From: Avena insularis
Taxonomy: Eukaryota > Streptophyta > Magnoliopsida > Poales > Poaceae
Direction of reading: 5' to 3'
NCBI GenBank assembly: GCA_023614405.1
Contig: CM042693.1
Location: forward strand, 154,148,731-154,212,730
Length of the DNA: 64,000 nt
This document shows, piece by piece, positions 45,769 to 56,656 of the stretch; the first letter of the stretch is position 1, and every line of letters begins with the position of its first letter. Under the pieces are notes generated by a model. That model ran no database searches. It worked only from the letters and a program-made list of their open reading frames with translations, and was not told the origin of the DNA. Position numbers and translations under genes: made by a program.

Positions 45769-47045
45769 TGAAAGGGCATTTCCCATACTAAGTGGTTTTG
45801 ATGTTTGATGATGACAGACGTGTCAGACTAATTGTTTGCTAAGTGTGTTTCAGGTTATTCTTACTAAGGCATGCGTTTACCCTCAAAAAGGTCCATAGAA
45901 AGACATAGTTTTTCCTAGGTTTTTTGCTTGAGTCGTAGGAAAACCGTACTATTAAAGGGGTCTGCGTCGAAAAGTTTGGGTGGAATCAACTCTGTTTTGC
46001 AGCCCAGCAAGCTTTCCTTCAATGGTTGAGAGCTAAAGTGTTTTTGTCCCTGTCACTACTTCTGAAGTGTCTGTGTCGACCGGTAGTACCGAAAAATATT
46101 TTTGGTACTACCGCTTGACACCGATAGTACCACTTGGTGGTACCGGGCGAGCCCGAGAGTGCCTGCGAGCCTCATCCTCGCTTCGGACTCACCTAGTACC
46201 ACCATGCTGTTACTACCGCCTTAACCGATAGTACCGCTTGAGGTTCCAGTACTACTGCTCAGCGGCGGTACCGCTCATTTCAAGTGTTTCCTACCAGGGG
46301 ACACGGAGAGCTTCTCATCACCTCATCACCCCGCCTGGTACCATGTTTGGTACCAGACCGGTAGTACCGCTCGGGGCAGGAAGCAACGGGCAGATTCCCT
46401 CTAGCTAGTATAAAAGGGTCCTTCTTCTCCAACGAGAAGTTTGCATCTTTTATCTCTCTCCTCCATTGTTCTTGAGCTTCATTTTCACTAGATATCCCCC
46501 CATAGTGCTCCAATCTTCTTGATACTTTGGGATTTGGTGGAGGAGGTATAGATCTAGGGTTTCACCAAAGCAAAGGTGACTCCCCCTCGTTTTCCCTTGT
46601 GGATCGTGTAACTATTGGGTTCTTTGAACCCTAGACGGAAGAGGTAAGGTCTCCGAGCTCGGGCATTGGTTGTAAAGCTTCGGGATCGTATTGGGAGACT
46701 CCAAATGTTGTGGAGGTCTACTCAACAAGTTTTTAAAGGTTCCGGTCGCCACCTTAAAGGCCATCGCATAGTGGATCGTGTGCTTCCTTGCGGCGGGAGA
46801 ATAGGGTGAGGCCTTTCGTGGCGTTGGTGGTCTTAGTACCCCCTACCCCTCCAACGGAGACGTACTTCCTCTCAAAAAGGAGGAACATCGGGAAAACATC
46901 TCCATATCTACTTTCGGTGATTTATATCTCTCACCTAGTTGCATATCTAGAGAACCTACTTTGTGTCAAGTCTTAAAATTGAAAAGAAGTCAAAAATTAA
47001 GTAGCGTCTATTCAGCTCCCTCTAGTCACTTATACCGATCTTTCA
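45769..47045 (+). repeat. 3' LTR of element F
   Basis: 1,277 bp from TGAAAGGGCATTTCCC to CCGATCTTTCA. TATAAAA box at 46,409-46,415. It holds a palindrome (46,081-46,113) and more GGTAGTACCG boxes up to 46,375. The terminal block TCTAGTCACTTATACCGATC is typical of the family. The duplication after it would be CACGC; its partner is off the window. Confidence 0.75.
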
Positions 47046-48085
47046 CACGCAACATTCATATGTTGAAAGTGTATGTTTGCTATACCACAGGCATGCATGT
47101 AACATGCAAAAGGTAATAACTTACAAAAGGCCGTGGCATTGAAATATCAACTACTTTTTAGAAAGGTGCACTGATTGAAATAAACCCATGAGAATGAGAT
47201 AGCTCCGCTGCACTCACTTGCTAACTTTTAGCAGACATTTTGCATATAATAGTAATTACGGAGTATATAATTATGTATGACAATAGGCCACTGGTCACCT
47301 GGTCATACATGGTGGTTTTACATAGATGGAATCTTCGATTAGAACATCAAAATTATAGAGGATATATTAAGCCACTCTGATTCTTTGCTGCAAAGAAGAT
47401 CCAATGGCAGTTTCTCATCAATCATCATCCAACTTGCTATTCATTCCAAAGCTACAAGAACCATTCAATTATGCAGACCGTTGAGCAAAAGGTACAAAAA
47501 TAGGACAATTTCATGCACATATATTCTAAGATTTACTCAAATAAAATCAACATCAACAAATCAGCATCACTATGCATGCCACAGCAATAACACTTGCAAA
47601 AGGTCAAAAGCTGCAGAATATAAACTGAACAAAACATATAGAAGAATCCAAGGGGTTAATTTAATATTTCAAACCACAGAAATCCAATCCAAGAAACACA
47701 TCACTTTTATACATAAATGGAAGCCCATTCAGCTATTAACACGTACCAAAATCATCACAGGAAAGAAAAGGCAGATATGTTGAGGACGTCTTAAATCTGA
47801 CGTTTTCCTACCAAGATATAGACCTGTAGCTAGCATCGTGCAAGGGATTTTTAAATATTTTGGAAAGGGTAAAAGACAGTGGAAATAGCTCGTGTCACTA
47901 TTAGAGGTTTTTCATTCATCAGATGCCATCCAAAGTCCGCACTTAAACGCTCTAGTATTAAAGGGAACCAGAATGATTAGAAGCTAGCATGGAAAGATGA
48001 TGAAAAGTATGATATAGAAGACAACGGGTTTGATGATAATATGTGAATCTGGACTGATGATGTGTAGTGAACGGAAATAACCACT
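47046..48085. other. Unassigned AT-rich DNA flanking element F
   Basis: No recognisable gene or element. The 132-codon + strand frame at 47,385-47,783 has no motif and A-rich composition. The right part may be the 3' flank of the F-box/LRR pseudogene that ends at 48,086 on the minus strand. Confidence 0.5.
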
Positions 48086-48547
48086 TCAACCTGAAAATAT
48101 CGGAAGCCACTTCATGAGCAGTCTTCTATGAACATTCTTTTCTCCCGAAGGCTGCGGGACACAAAGTTGATGGAGTAGTGGACTGATCTGGCAGCCCCCT
48201 GCACAGCTTCCAGAGAGATTTGAGGACATTGTTCAATGCTCAGAGAATCTAACTTCTATGCATGAACCAGCTCGGCCATTCCACTATCAGTCACAAGCTC
48301 ACAACAACGAAGCGCCAAACTACTCAAGCATGGGATATCCATAATGAACCGCATCCCAACATATGTTATTGCCTTGCAATCCATAAGCTCAAGTGTCTCT
48401 AGGAATGGTGCGAATGAGAGGGCCTTCATCCCCTCGTCATCAAAGAAGTTGGCGCCATTTAGCACGAGCACACGAATTGGGCAAGACTTGATGTACGCCA
48501 CATGACCCTTCTGTGTGAAGGCTATTTCTGATGGATACCAGGGCTCG
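48086..48547 (-). pseudogene. F-box/LRR-type protein, C-terminal fragment
   Basis: A minus-strand fragment of about 150 codons with leucine-rich repeats of the cysteine-containing (AMN1/FBXL) kind: CPIRVLVLNGANFFDDEGMK, then FLETLELMDCKAITYVGMRF, then CLSSLALRCCELVTDSGMAE. A TAG at 48,256-48,258 breaks the frame. Beyond it the same frame continues as KLDSLSIEQCPQISLEAVQG...YSINFVSRSLREK, then a one-base shift, then RRLLMKWLPIFSG and a stop at 48,086. The 5' side is cut exactly at the end of element I's 3' LTR (48,548), so the N-terminal half and any F-box are missing. Substrate-adaptor function in SCF ubiquitin ligases is known for the family but cannot apply to this copy. No F-box was seen, so a plain LRR protein is possible. 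Confidence 0.65.
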
Positions 48548-51500
48548 TGTAACACCACGGTTCTGAAAAGACCGTAGCTTCTATGTGACATGTCAATCAC
48601 TGGATCGGTTCATTGGCCCACAATAGAATAAGATGAATAACATAGCAAAATATCTGTGTATCATAAATAACGAAGATCCAGAGTACCATTATTACAATAA
48701 AAACTTAGCTCAAGGCTAGCTCAAATTATTCAGGTAGCAACATAAGTAAAGTAAATCCTCCATTCTTCAAATTGCCCACAAGTAAACAAGTGACGAGTGG
48801 AGTACCGTGGCCTATATCGGTTACTCAGAATCGGAATAATCTGCAACATGAAACGTAGCAGCCCCGAAGGGTCAATACATGGAATGTATGGCAAGTAGAG
48901 CCAGTAAAGGAGACAATAGTGCTAACATCTACATGCATATTTGGCAATTGGAGCTGTGTCTGGCTTGCATTTGCAAATACATTTGTCCTACTTTCATAAA
49001 CAGTTTTGATTTTCTTTGAAAAGATCCCAATTAAGTTAACCCAACAATGTTAAAGCAATTATGAAATTAGAATGAGCGAGAAACATGTCATGGAATCAAT
49101 ATCAAGCAACTCAGTTGTCCATAACCGGGGACACGGCTAATCGATTAGATTACACACCCTGCAGGGGTTAGTACACTTTACCCATGTGACTTGGCCAGCC
49201 CAGCTCGTACCATCACTCTCATTTTGGGTGATGATAGGGAGAAGTCCAAGAAGAGACTGTTCGGGAAGTAGTTCCCCAATCCCGACGCGCATCGGTCCAA
49301 CCTACCAAAATCCTACATCTCTGGATACGCCGGTTCGAGTTACCACAACCTACTAAGTCCAACCAACCGACCATTTCATTATTGGCACATGGTTGTACAC
49401 GTAAGCTACAAAATAAAGAAGCCAATCATTTTCTCTCGATACCTGGGTGCCTTTCCGCAATAAAACCACCAAAATTTATCAATCCCATCACACCCAGGAG
49501 GTTCATTGATCAAGTTGTTTTAGTTTTCACAAACCAATACTTTTAGAAACAATATCAGTGATGTAACCCAGCCCTCGTTCATCATAGCATGTCTAAGCAC
49601 ATCTACCAACGGTGGTTCATCTACAAGGGAAGCCCTACCACATAATAGGACATAGCATAGCGATAGTATCATCCTACACATGCGTCTACAAAATACACGA
49701 CAATGCATAGAAAATAGTAGGAGAATATCATGAACAAAATAGCATCTACTTGCCTTGGTTGTAGTGGTCGGAAGAACAATTCACACACGAGCAAGCGTTG
49801 CACTCGTCACAATCTACACGATACAATTGCAATCATAAACAAACAATCCACAAGCATATGCAACAAAGATGATGCATGAATGCATGCATAACAAGTGGGG
49901 TGATGCTACAGCAACACCACATAATAGTATTCAGTAGAGGTACTGATTGCATGCATGGAAAATAGTTTTAGCGCAAGGAAAACTATTATGCAAAATATAA
50001 TGCTCAAAACTAGAGCTAGAACCCAAATAATTTACTACCGGTAGTATACTGTTTGTAAAAACTTGGGAAAATTCTACTGTATAGGCATTGCTATTTAGGA
50101 ACAGTACCAATTGGAATTACTCAAAAAGGAATTATAAAACTCCCTGAATAATTAAAATACTACAGAAAGCCACTAAATAGTTTCTGCAGAAGTTTTTACT
50201 GTAAGCCTAACTTTTTAATTCACCTTGAGATTCCCTTGTTCTACTGAATCCAGGGACATATCATATGCAATTTTTGGAGTTACAGATCTTTTTCTACGAA
50301 TTAATTACTCCAAAAAGGCCATTAATTCATTTAATTAATCTGGACAAAAACTTGCTGCAAAAGTATGGAGCAATGATACAACAAGATTCTACACATCCTA
50401 CTGAATCTACACATATTTTATTTGCAATTTTTGGCCCAGTAGAACTCAAGATATGGATTTTACAAGTTTTTACAAGTTTCTACCATTTATTTTAATTAAC
50501 AGAATTTACCCAGTCAGCTTTGACCGCTGACTGCCACGTGGCGGCTGACGTGGCACGCTGACTGGCAGTTGACCAATCAGCTGCCTGCGTTGACCGTCAA
50601 CAGCCCATCTGGGCCGTTCGTGGCCGATCGCACGGCCAGGAAGGGGGCAACGGCGGCGGCGGGATTACCTGGCGGCGGCGGCAAGGCTCGGCGGCGGCGG
50701 CGAGGTCCCGGCGGCGGCGGGTCGGCGGCGGAACGGCGGCGGTCCTGCGCGGGAGAGAGAGGCGGGTCAGTGCGGCGGCTCGCGGTCGCGGCGAGGAGGC
50801 GAGGACGGCGCGGCTCGGGGCGGCGGCGGCGGCGCGGCTCGGGACGGCGGCGCGCGAGCGGCGGAGGCGACGCGGTGGCGGCTCCGCCGCCGCGGTGCGG
50901 GGAAGGAAGAGAGAGGGAGAGAGAGGCGCGGCGGCGGGCGGCGCACTTACCGGCGGCGGCGGCGGGTGGCAGCGACGGCGACGGCTGCGCGTGAGAGGAG
51001 GCGGCGTGGCTCGCGGGGGATGCGGGCGCGATAGGGGGCAGGGTCGCGCGCGGGTGGCGGTTAAGAGGGGGCCCGCGCGGGTCGGGTTGGAGGCGGACTC
51101 GGCCGAGAAAAGCGGCGGCGGCGGAGTCCCGTTCGGGCACGGCGGGGCGGCGGCGGCGGGTGGCCAACGCGGCGGAAACGCGTTGGGCGGCCAATGCGGC
51201 TGGCCTTCTGGGCACAACAAGCGTCAAGGCGTGATGCGGCGTGTTGGTGGGCTACAATGGGTGGCTCAGCCGGGGGGGAGGGGTAGGTTAGTTTTTTTTT
51301 GTTCTTTCTTTTATTCTTTTTGCTTTTATTGTTTCCCTCACAACTTTTTAATAGGGAAACCAAATGAATTGATTTTTGTCTCCAAAATTTTCTAAAATTC
51401 CAAGGATCATCCTAGGATCAAGGGGTGAGTGAATTCCACTTGTCTACAAGGGTGGAAAACACAAGTCCTAGTAAATCCTCCCGCAGGAGCATTGTAGTAA

Positions 51501-51624
51501 AATAAAATAGGGTTTAGAAAATAGCGTTTTGCCGAGTCTTTTCAAACGATGGTTTTGCATGGAAGAGTATGATGCAATGGTATGAATGATATGCAGAACC
51601 AAATCTAAAATTTGGGATGTGACA
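48548..51624 (-). repeat. 3' LTR of element I
   Basis: About 3,077 bp; in the element's direction it starts TGTCACATCCCAAATTTTAG at 51,624 and ends GTGTTACA at 48,548. The first 970 bp on the plus strand repeat at 57,824-58,799. It contains the (GGC)n-rich block at 50,620-51,200. ORFs inside are fortuitous. Confidence 0.8.
50620..51200. repeat. GC-rich CGG-repeat block in LTR of element I
   Basis: About 580 bp, strongly G/C, with repeated GGCGGCGGC and GGGTGGC-like units inside an otherwise AT-rich LTR. It gives long ORFs on both strands (216 codons minus; 166 codons plus) that are Arg/Ala/Gly/Pro low-complexity and not credible genes. It is probably the element's promoter/leader region. Confidence 0.6.
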
Positions 51625-51641
51625 AGACTAACCCCCTTAAG
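51625..51641 (-). promoter_or_regulatory. Polypurine tract of element I
   Basis: Minus strand TCTTAAGGGGGTTAGTCT lies between the chromodomain stop codon and the LTR. CATCTTAAGGGGG is the usual 3' end of Tekay-type elements. Confidence 0.7.
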
Positions 51642-52853
51642 ATGAATCTCGTCCCCGAGATTCGGCGCGGCTAGCAAATAGGTGTGGGTAGTCCTCTCGG
51701 ATGTCATCCTCACACTCCCAAGTGGCTTCCTCTTCGGTGTGGTGGCTCCACTGTACCTTGCAAAACCTGATCGTCTTGGTACGGGTAATCCTCTCCGCTG
51801 TCTCCAGAATCTTGACCGGCTTCTCCTCATAGGTCAAGTCAATCTCAAGCTAAACCTCCTCTAGTGGTACGGTGTCTCTCAATGGTGTATCCACCATCTC
51901 CGAATGGCACTTCTTCAGGTGGGATACGTGGAACACATTGTGAACAGCGGATAGAGCCTCTGGCAACTCCAACTGATAAGCAACTTCTCCTTTGCGTGCT
52001 AAGACCCGATACGGTCCAATAAACCGAGGTGCCAGCTTACCCTTAATTCCAAACCTCTTGAATCCACGAAGTGGCGACACTCTGAGATATGCTCTATCAC
52101 CAATCTCATACACCACTTCCTTGCGCTTGGCGTCTACGTAGCTCTTCTGCCTTGATTGTGCTACCTTCAGCCTGTCCCTATTCAAGGCGACCTTCTCCTC
52201 AGCATCCTTGATCAAATCAGGCCCAAAAACTGACGTTCTCCTACTCCATCCCATAGAAATGGTGTCCGGCATCGTTTCCCATACAGTACATCAAACGGTG
52301 ACGTCTTGATGCTGGTTTGATAGCTGTTGTTGTAGGAAATCTCAGCATACGGCAAATTCGCATCCCAACTAGAACCATGAGCCAAAGCGCAAGCTCTCAG
52401 CATGTCCTCCAAAATCTGATTCACCCTCTCGGTCTGTCCGTCAGTCTGCGGGTGGAACGCTGTGCTAAACTCCAATCTAGTACCAAGTGACTCGTGCAGC
52501 TGGCGCCAGAAGTGTGAGGTAAATTGGGTGCCTCTGTCAGATACAATACTCTTGGGAACTCCATGTAGGCACACAATTCTGTCCATATAAATCTTGGCCA
52601 ACTTTGCACTCGTATAGGTCGTCTTTACCGGTATAAAGTGGGCTACCTTGGTCAAATGGTCGACCACTACCCAAATGGAGTCATATCCTGACCTGGTCCT
52701 GGGCAATCCTGTGATAAAATCCATCCCCACTCTATCCCACTTCCAATCCGGCACGGGCAATGGCTGTAGCAATCCTGCTGGCTTCTGGTGTTCCGCCTTC
52801 ACTCGGCTGCATACATCACATAGGGAAATATACTCCGCGATGTCTCCCTTCAT
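51637..52853 (-). pseudogene. Gypsy integrase and chromodomain of element I
   Basis: The integrase zinc finger second half is CDVCSRVKAEHQKPAG. The core follows with D in WDRVGMDFITGLP, D in SIVSDRGTQFTSHFW and E in DGQTERVNQILEDM: all three catalytic residues are intact. A frameshift near 52,250 leads into the GPY/F-type module (LAPRFIGPYRVLARKGEVAY; VFHVSHLKKC). A TAG near 51,850 precedes the chromodomain (PVKILETAERITRTKTIRF, VQWSHHTEEEATWECED). The chromodomain is thought to guide insertion to marked chromatin. The stop codons would truncate the protein before it. Confidence 0.85.
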
Positions 52854-53039
52854 GTTGTTCCACTAGAATCTGTCCTTTAGGTCCATATACATCTTCGTAT
52901 TGCCCGGATGTATGGAGTACGGCGAGTCATGAGCTTCCTGCAGAATCAACTTCCTTATCCTGGGATCGTTGGGGACGCACAAACGATCTCCATACCACAA
53001 GGTTCCTTGCTCATCCTCGCGGAATTCCCTTGCTCGATC

Positions 53040-54338
53040 CTATTTCATCTTTTCCCTTATTTCATCTATCTCTTTGTCTCCCACTTGAGCCTTCCTGATT
53101 CTATCCTGTAGCGTTGGTTGGACTTCCATTGTTGCCAAGTATCCTTCAGATACTACTTCCAGTCTAAGGTACTTGAATTGCTTGCACAAATCCTCAGGCA
53201 ATTCCCCAATTGTCAGTCCATTGGCGTAAACCTTCCGGCTCAGAGCATCTTCTACGACATTGGCCTTTCCTGGGTGGTATTGCAGATTCATATCATAATC
53301 CTTGATAAGTTCCAACCATCTCCTTTGCCTCATGTTCAGTTCCTTCTGCGTGAATATGTACTTCAGGCTCTTGTGGTCGGTGTACACATCGCAGTGTTTT
53401 CCCATTAAGTAATGCCTCCATACCTTGAGCGCATGAACCACTGACGCTAACTCCAAGTCGTGTGTGGGGTAGTTCCTCTCATGGTGTTTAAGTTGTCGCG
53501 AGGCATATGACACTACTCTCCCATCTCGCATCAGCACACTCCCAAGTCCCTGTCGAGAAGCATCACAGTACACTTGGAAATCCTTCTGAAGGTCTGGTAA
53601 GCACAGAACAGGTGCAGTCACTAATCGACGCTTCAGTTCCTGAAAGCTGGCTTCACACACGTCTGACCATTCAAACTTCCTCTCCTTCTTCAGAAGTTCA
53701 GTCATTGGCTTAGCAATCTTGGAGAAGTTTTCAATGAATCTCCTGTAATATCCAGCAAGTCCCAAAAATCTTCGTATGTCTCCCGCATTCTTGGGTGCTT
53801 CCCACTCAGTTACTGCAGTCACTTTGCTTGGATCAACAGCGACTCCTTCTCCTGACACCACGTGTCCAAGAAATCCAACAGTGTTAAGCCAGAACTCACA
53901 CTTGCTGAATTTGGCATAAAGCTTGTGTTCCCTCAGCTTCTCCATAATCAGTCGCAGATGTTTCTCATGCTCAGCATCATCCTTGGAATATATTAGTATA
54001 TCATCAATAAACACCACCACGAACTTGTCCAAGTACTCCATAAATACCTTGTTCATCATGGTCATGAAATATGTCGGGGCATTCGTTAGTCCAAAAGACA
54101 TAAATGTATACTCATATAAACCATACCTAGTAGTGAAAGCGGTTTTCGGTATGTCCTCCTCCCGGATCTTCAATTGGAAGTAGCCTGATCGCAGATCAAT
54201 CTTGCTGAACACCTTTGCTCCTTCCAGTTGATCAAACAAATCATTTATGTTCGGCAGGGGGTATTTATTCTTGATAGTCACTTCATTCAGCGAGCGATAG
54301 TCCACCACTAATCTCTTGCTGCTGTCTTTCTTCTCCAC
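53040..54338 (-). CDS. Gypsy reverse transcriptase and RNase H of element I
   Basis: A 432-codon open frame covering most of RT and the whole RNase [37 protein letters not shown], catalytic [13 protein letters not shown], then [20 protein letters not shown]. RNase [63 protein letters not shown] stop at about 54,372 (TAG in the sequence corresponding to WGAPV...) separates it from the protease part upstream, and another at 53,040 separates it from integrase. Because both RT and RNase H catalytic residues are present, this is the best-preserved pol segment in the window. Confidence 0.9.
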   Translation of the reverse strand: MEKKDSSKRLVVDYRSLNEVTIKNKYPLPNINDLFDQLEGAKVFSKIDLRSGYFQLKIREEDIPKTAFTTRYGLYEYTFMSFGLTNAPTYFMTMMNKVFMEYLDKFVVVFIDDILIYSKDDAEHEKHLRLIMEKLREHKLYAKFSKCEFWLNTVGFLGHVVSGEGVAVDPSKVTAVTEWEAPKNAGDIRRFLGLAGYYRRFIENFSKIAKPMTELLKKERKFEWSDVCEASFQELKRRLVTAPVLCLPDLQKDFQVYCDASRQGLGSVLMRDGRVVSYASRQLKHHERNYPTHDLELASVVHALKVWRHYLMGKHCDVYTDHKSLKYIFTQKELNMRQRRWLELIKDYDMNLQYHPGKANVVEDALSRKVYANGLTIGELPEDLCKQFKYLRLEVVSEGYLATMEVQPTLQDRIRKAQVGDKEIDEIREKMK

Positions 54339-54367
54339 AAACAGAACAGGTGCACCCCATGACGCAT

Positions 54368-55105
54368 TTAACTAGGCTGAATGAATCCCTTGTCCAACTG
54401 CTCTTTCAGCTGCTTCTTCAATTCCTTCAGCTCATCCACATCCATCTTATATGGTCTCTTTGCTATAGGTCCTGTTCCCGGCATCAGGTCGATGAGAAAC
54501 TCCACTTCCCTGTCAGGTGGCATTCCTGGCAGCTCTTCCGGAAACACGTTGGGGTAATCCCTAATCACAGGCACAGTATCCATGCTAACCCCCTTAAGAG
54601 AATTCAGCTTACACCTTCCCGGTCACACAGCCGACTTGAACCTAATTCTCTTACCCTCCGGGGTTTTGAGTGAAACAGCTCACTGTGCACAATCTATGTG
54701 TCCCCCATGCATAGACATCCAATCCATACCCAGAATAACATCTAACCCTTGTGATTCCAACACTACCAGATGTGTAATGAAGTTGTGTGTTCCAATCCTC
54801 ACAGTTAAACTACGGCATCTCGCGCTAGCTATCATATCTCCTCCAGGTGAGCTCACTCTAATAGACTCTTTCATAGACTCAGTAGGTAGCTTATACTTAT
54901 CCACAAATGCCCTTGATATGAATGAATGCGATGCACTAGTATCGAAAAGTATAAGTGCAGGGTGAGTGTTGATTGGGAACTTACCAATCACAAGGTCAGG
55001 CTCATCTGGGATCTCCTCCATTTTCATGTGGTTCACTGTGGCCTTCTGGTTGTTGGTTGGCTTCAGTCCCTTCCTCTCCGGACAGTTGTCAGCATAGTGT
55101 CCCTT
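54368..55105 (-). pseudogene. Gypsy protease and RT start of element I
   Basis: The frame 55,036-54,680 holds the retropepsin domain: PALILFDTSASHSFISRAFV (DTSAS in place of DTGAS) and the later GLDVILGMDWMSMHGGHIDC. After a stop at 54,680, the frame 54,583-54,368 carries the pre-RT block [20 protein letters not shown] and [19 protein letters not shown]. Both belong to one polyprotein with gag upstream. The intervening codons are frame-broken. Confidence 0.8.
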
Positions 55106-56074
55106 CTATCCACACTTGAAGCATGTCACCTCACTCAGATCCTTCTTCACAAAGCTGCGATCATGGTTGCGGTCATGTCCACCGTGTCCTCCAGAGTGGT
55201 GAGAGTGTCCTCCCTTGTGGTCGTGGTGGCTGCTTTTGTGGTTGTCATGGCGATGCCCATCGCCCCCGTGGTGGTGGCGGTCATGGCTCCCATGGTCGCT
55301 CCCTCCATGCTTGGAGTATCCATCATATGAAGTGCGAGACTTGTGGTGTGAACCAGAGTGATGATTATTGCTCTTTCTCTTGCGGTTCTCCACCTGTTTG
55401 TGCTTCCCTTCCAAGATCATGGCCTTGTCCATAAGCTCCTGGAAAGTGGGGCAATAAACCACTAGTAGCTGCACTGAAAGCTCATCACTGAGGCCATCCA
55501 GGAACCTCTCCCTCCTTTTTGCATCAGTGTCAACATCCTCAGGTGCATAACGGGACAGGTTGTTGAACTCCTCAATGTACTCAGCCACGGTGCGATTGGT
55601 TTGGCGCAAGTTGCGGAACTCCTTCCTCTTCAGGCTCAGAACTCCTGAAGACACGTGGTTGGTCCTGAAACCTTCCTCAAACATTGCCCAAGTCACAGTG
55701 TCCAGCGGGTGGGTGATCTGAAAAGTGTCCCACCAAGAAGCGGCTGGTCCCTCCAGTAGGTGAGCGGCAAACCTCACCTTCTCAGCATCAGTGCATCCAA
55801 CAGTTACCAGATCCTTGTTGACTGAACGCAACCAGTCGAGAGCAACCATTGGTTCCGTTGCAGTAGAGAACTTAGCTGGCCTTAGCCTCAGAAACCTGGT
55901 GAGAGCATCTCCCTGAGGCTGGTTGTTCCCATTGTTGTTGTTGTTCTGAGCTTCCATGAACTGAGTCATAACCTGGGTCAGCTGTGCCTGAGCTTCCATG
56001 AGCTGCTCCAACTCAGTGGGTTGACGGCGGGGAGGCATCTGCGGTTCAGCACAGGTAAGCTTAGAAAGAATCAA
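55106..56074 (-). CDS. Gypsy gag of element I
   Basis: 322 codons from MILSKLTCAEPQMPPRR. The alternative start is MPPRR at about 56,038. Retrotrans_gag core: FLRLRPAKFSTATEPMVALD, WLRSVNKDL, WAMFEEGFRTNHVSSGVL and LRQTNRTVAEYIEEFNNLSR. The C-terminal segment is remarkably His/Gly-rich (HHSGGHGGHDRNHDRS). It stops at CFKCG: the zinc knuckle's next codon is TAG at 55,106-55,108, followed in frame by KGHYADNCPERK, so a single nonsense change cuts the CX2CX4HX4C knuckle. Gag packages the RNA. Confidence 0.85.
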   Translation of the reverse strand: MILSKLTCAEPQMPPRRQPTELEQLMEAQAQLTQVMTQFMEAQNNNNNGNNQPQGDALTRFLRLRPAKFSTATEPMVALDWLRSVNKDLVTVGCTDAEKVRFAAHLLEGPAASWWDTFQITHPLDTVTWAMFEEGFRTNHVSSGVLSLKRKEFRNLRQTNRTVAEYIEEFNNLSRYAPEDVDTDAKRRERFLDGLSDELSVQLLVVYCPTFQELMDKAMILEGKHKQVENRKRKSNNHHSGSHHKSRTSYDGYSKHGGSDHGSHDRHHHGGDGHRHDNHKSSHHDHKGGHSHHSGGHGGHDRNHDRSFVKKDLSEVTCFKCG

Positions 56075-56656
56075 CTACGATAATAGGATTCTACCCATGC
56101 ATTATGATCAAACAACAACAAACAATAGCAGACAATCTCAAGCAAGCAACACATCAACAAACAAGTGATCCAGCAACATCCCAGGGGTTATCCTAGCAGT
56201 ACATACCTACTGAAATAGTTTTACAATAGTTGGCAATGGTTAGCTAAACAGTTGATCAACTAAGCAACAAAAACAGCAATCTGCCAGAACAGTCCAGCAG
56301 CATTCACGAATTTTTCTACCTGACTTAGACTCGTCAGAAAAATATGCTGATTTTTGCACGTATAGTAAAGAGAGTTTCGCACCAGCCCTATTTTTTTCAG
56401 ATTTTTCCCAGTTACCAGAAAAATATGAAAAATCGTACAGTATTGCTGTATCAGCAGAAAACTGCAGCGAAAATAACACAGATATTAACCAAACTTGCCA
56501 TAACTCTTTCATAAAATTTGCACAAATAATTCCTGGGATATTGGAGTACACAAATAAGCAACTAAACACTCTTGAACTAACAGTAATTAAGTTTCATATC
56601 GATCGAGACTAATCCTAACGATTTTACCTAACGAGGACTAATTGGTGGACTTCTAT
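56075..56656 (-). other. Spacer between upstream ORF and gag in element I
   Basis: About 580 bp of AT-rich DNA with no credible ORF, between the extra ORF's stop and gag. It could be an intron or an untranslated spacer. I see no other feature. Confidence 0.5.

Larger units (their letters stand above)
40851..47045 (+). mobile_element. Element F: SIRE/Maximus-type copia retrotransposon, 3' part
   Basis: Resumes to the right of element E in the linker between integrase and RT. It contains RT-RNase H (to 42,547), a spacer, an env-position ORF, a polypurine tract (45,756-45,768) and a 3' LTR (45,769-47,045). Gag, protease, integrase and the 5' LTR would lie off the left edge, beyond element E's other end. 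The order, the 3' extra ORF and the AAAAAGGGGGGAT tract are typical of SIRE/Maximus elements of grasses. Confidence 0.8.

Noticed and set aside
47385..47783. 132-codon + strand ORF in the unassigned region.
   Set aside because: Lys/Asn/Thr/Ile-rich translation of AT-rich DNA; no protein signature or supporting context.
48548..48600. ATG at 48,600 as the true start of the F-box/LRR protein.
   Set aside because: The first codons (to 48,548) belong to the LTR of element I; the same bases recur at 57,824-57,876 outside any gene.
50577..51395. Long overlapping ORFs on both strands (216, 207, 166 and 141 codons).
   Set aside because: All are low-complexity Arg/Ala/Pro/Gly frames created by the CGG-rich block inside the LTR of element I; no domain is seen and the strands shadow each other.
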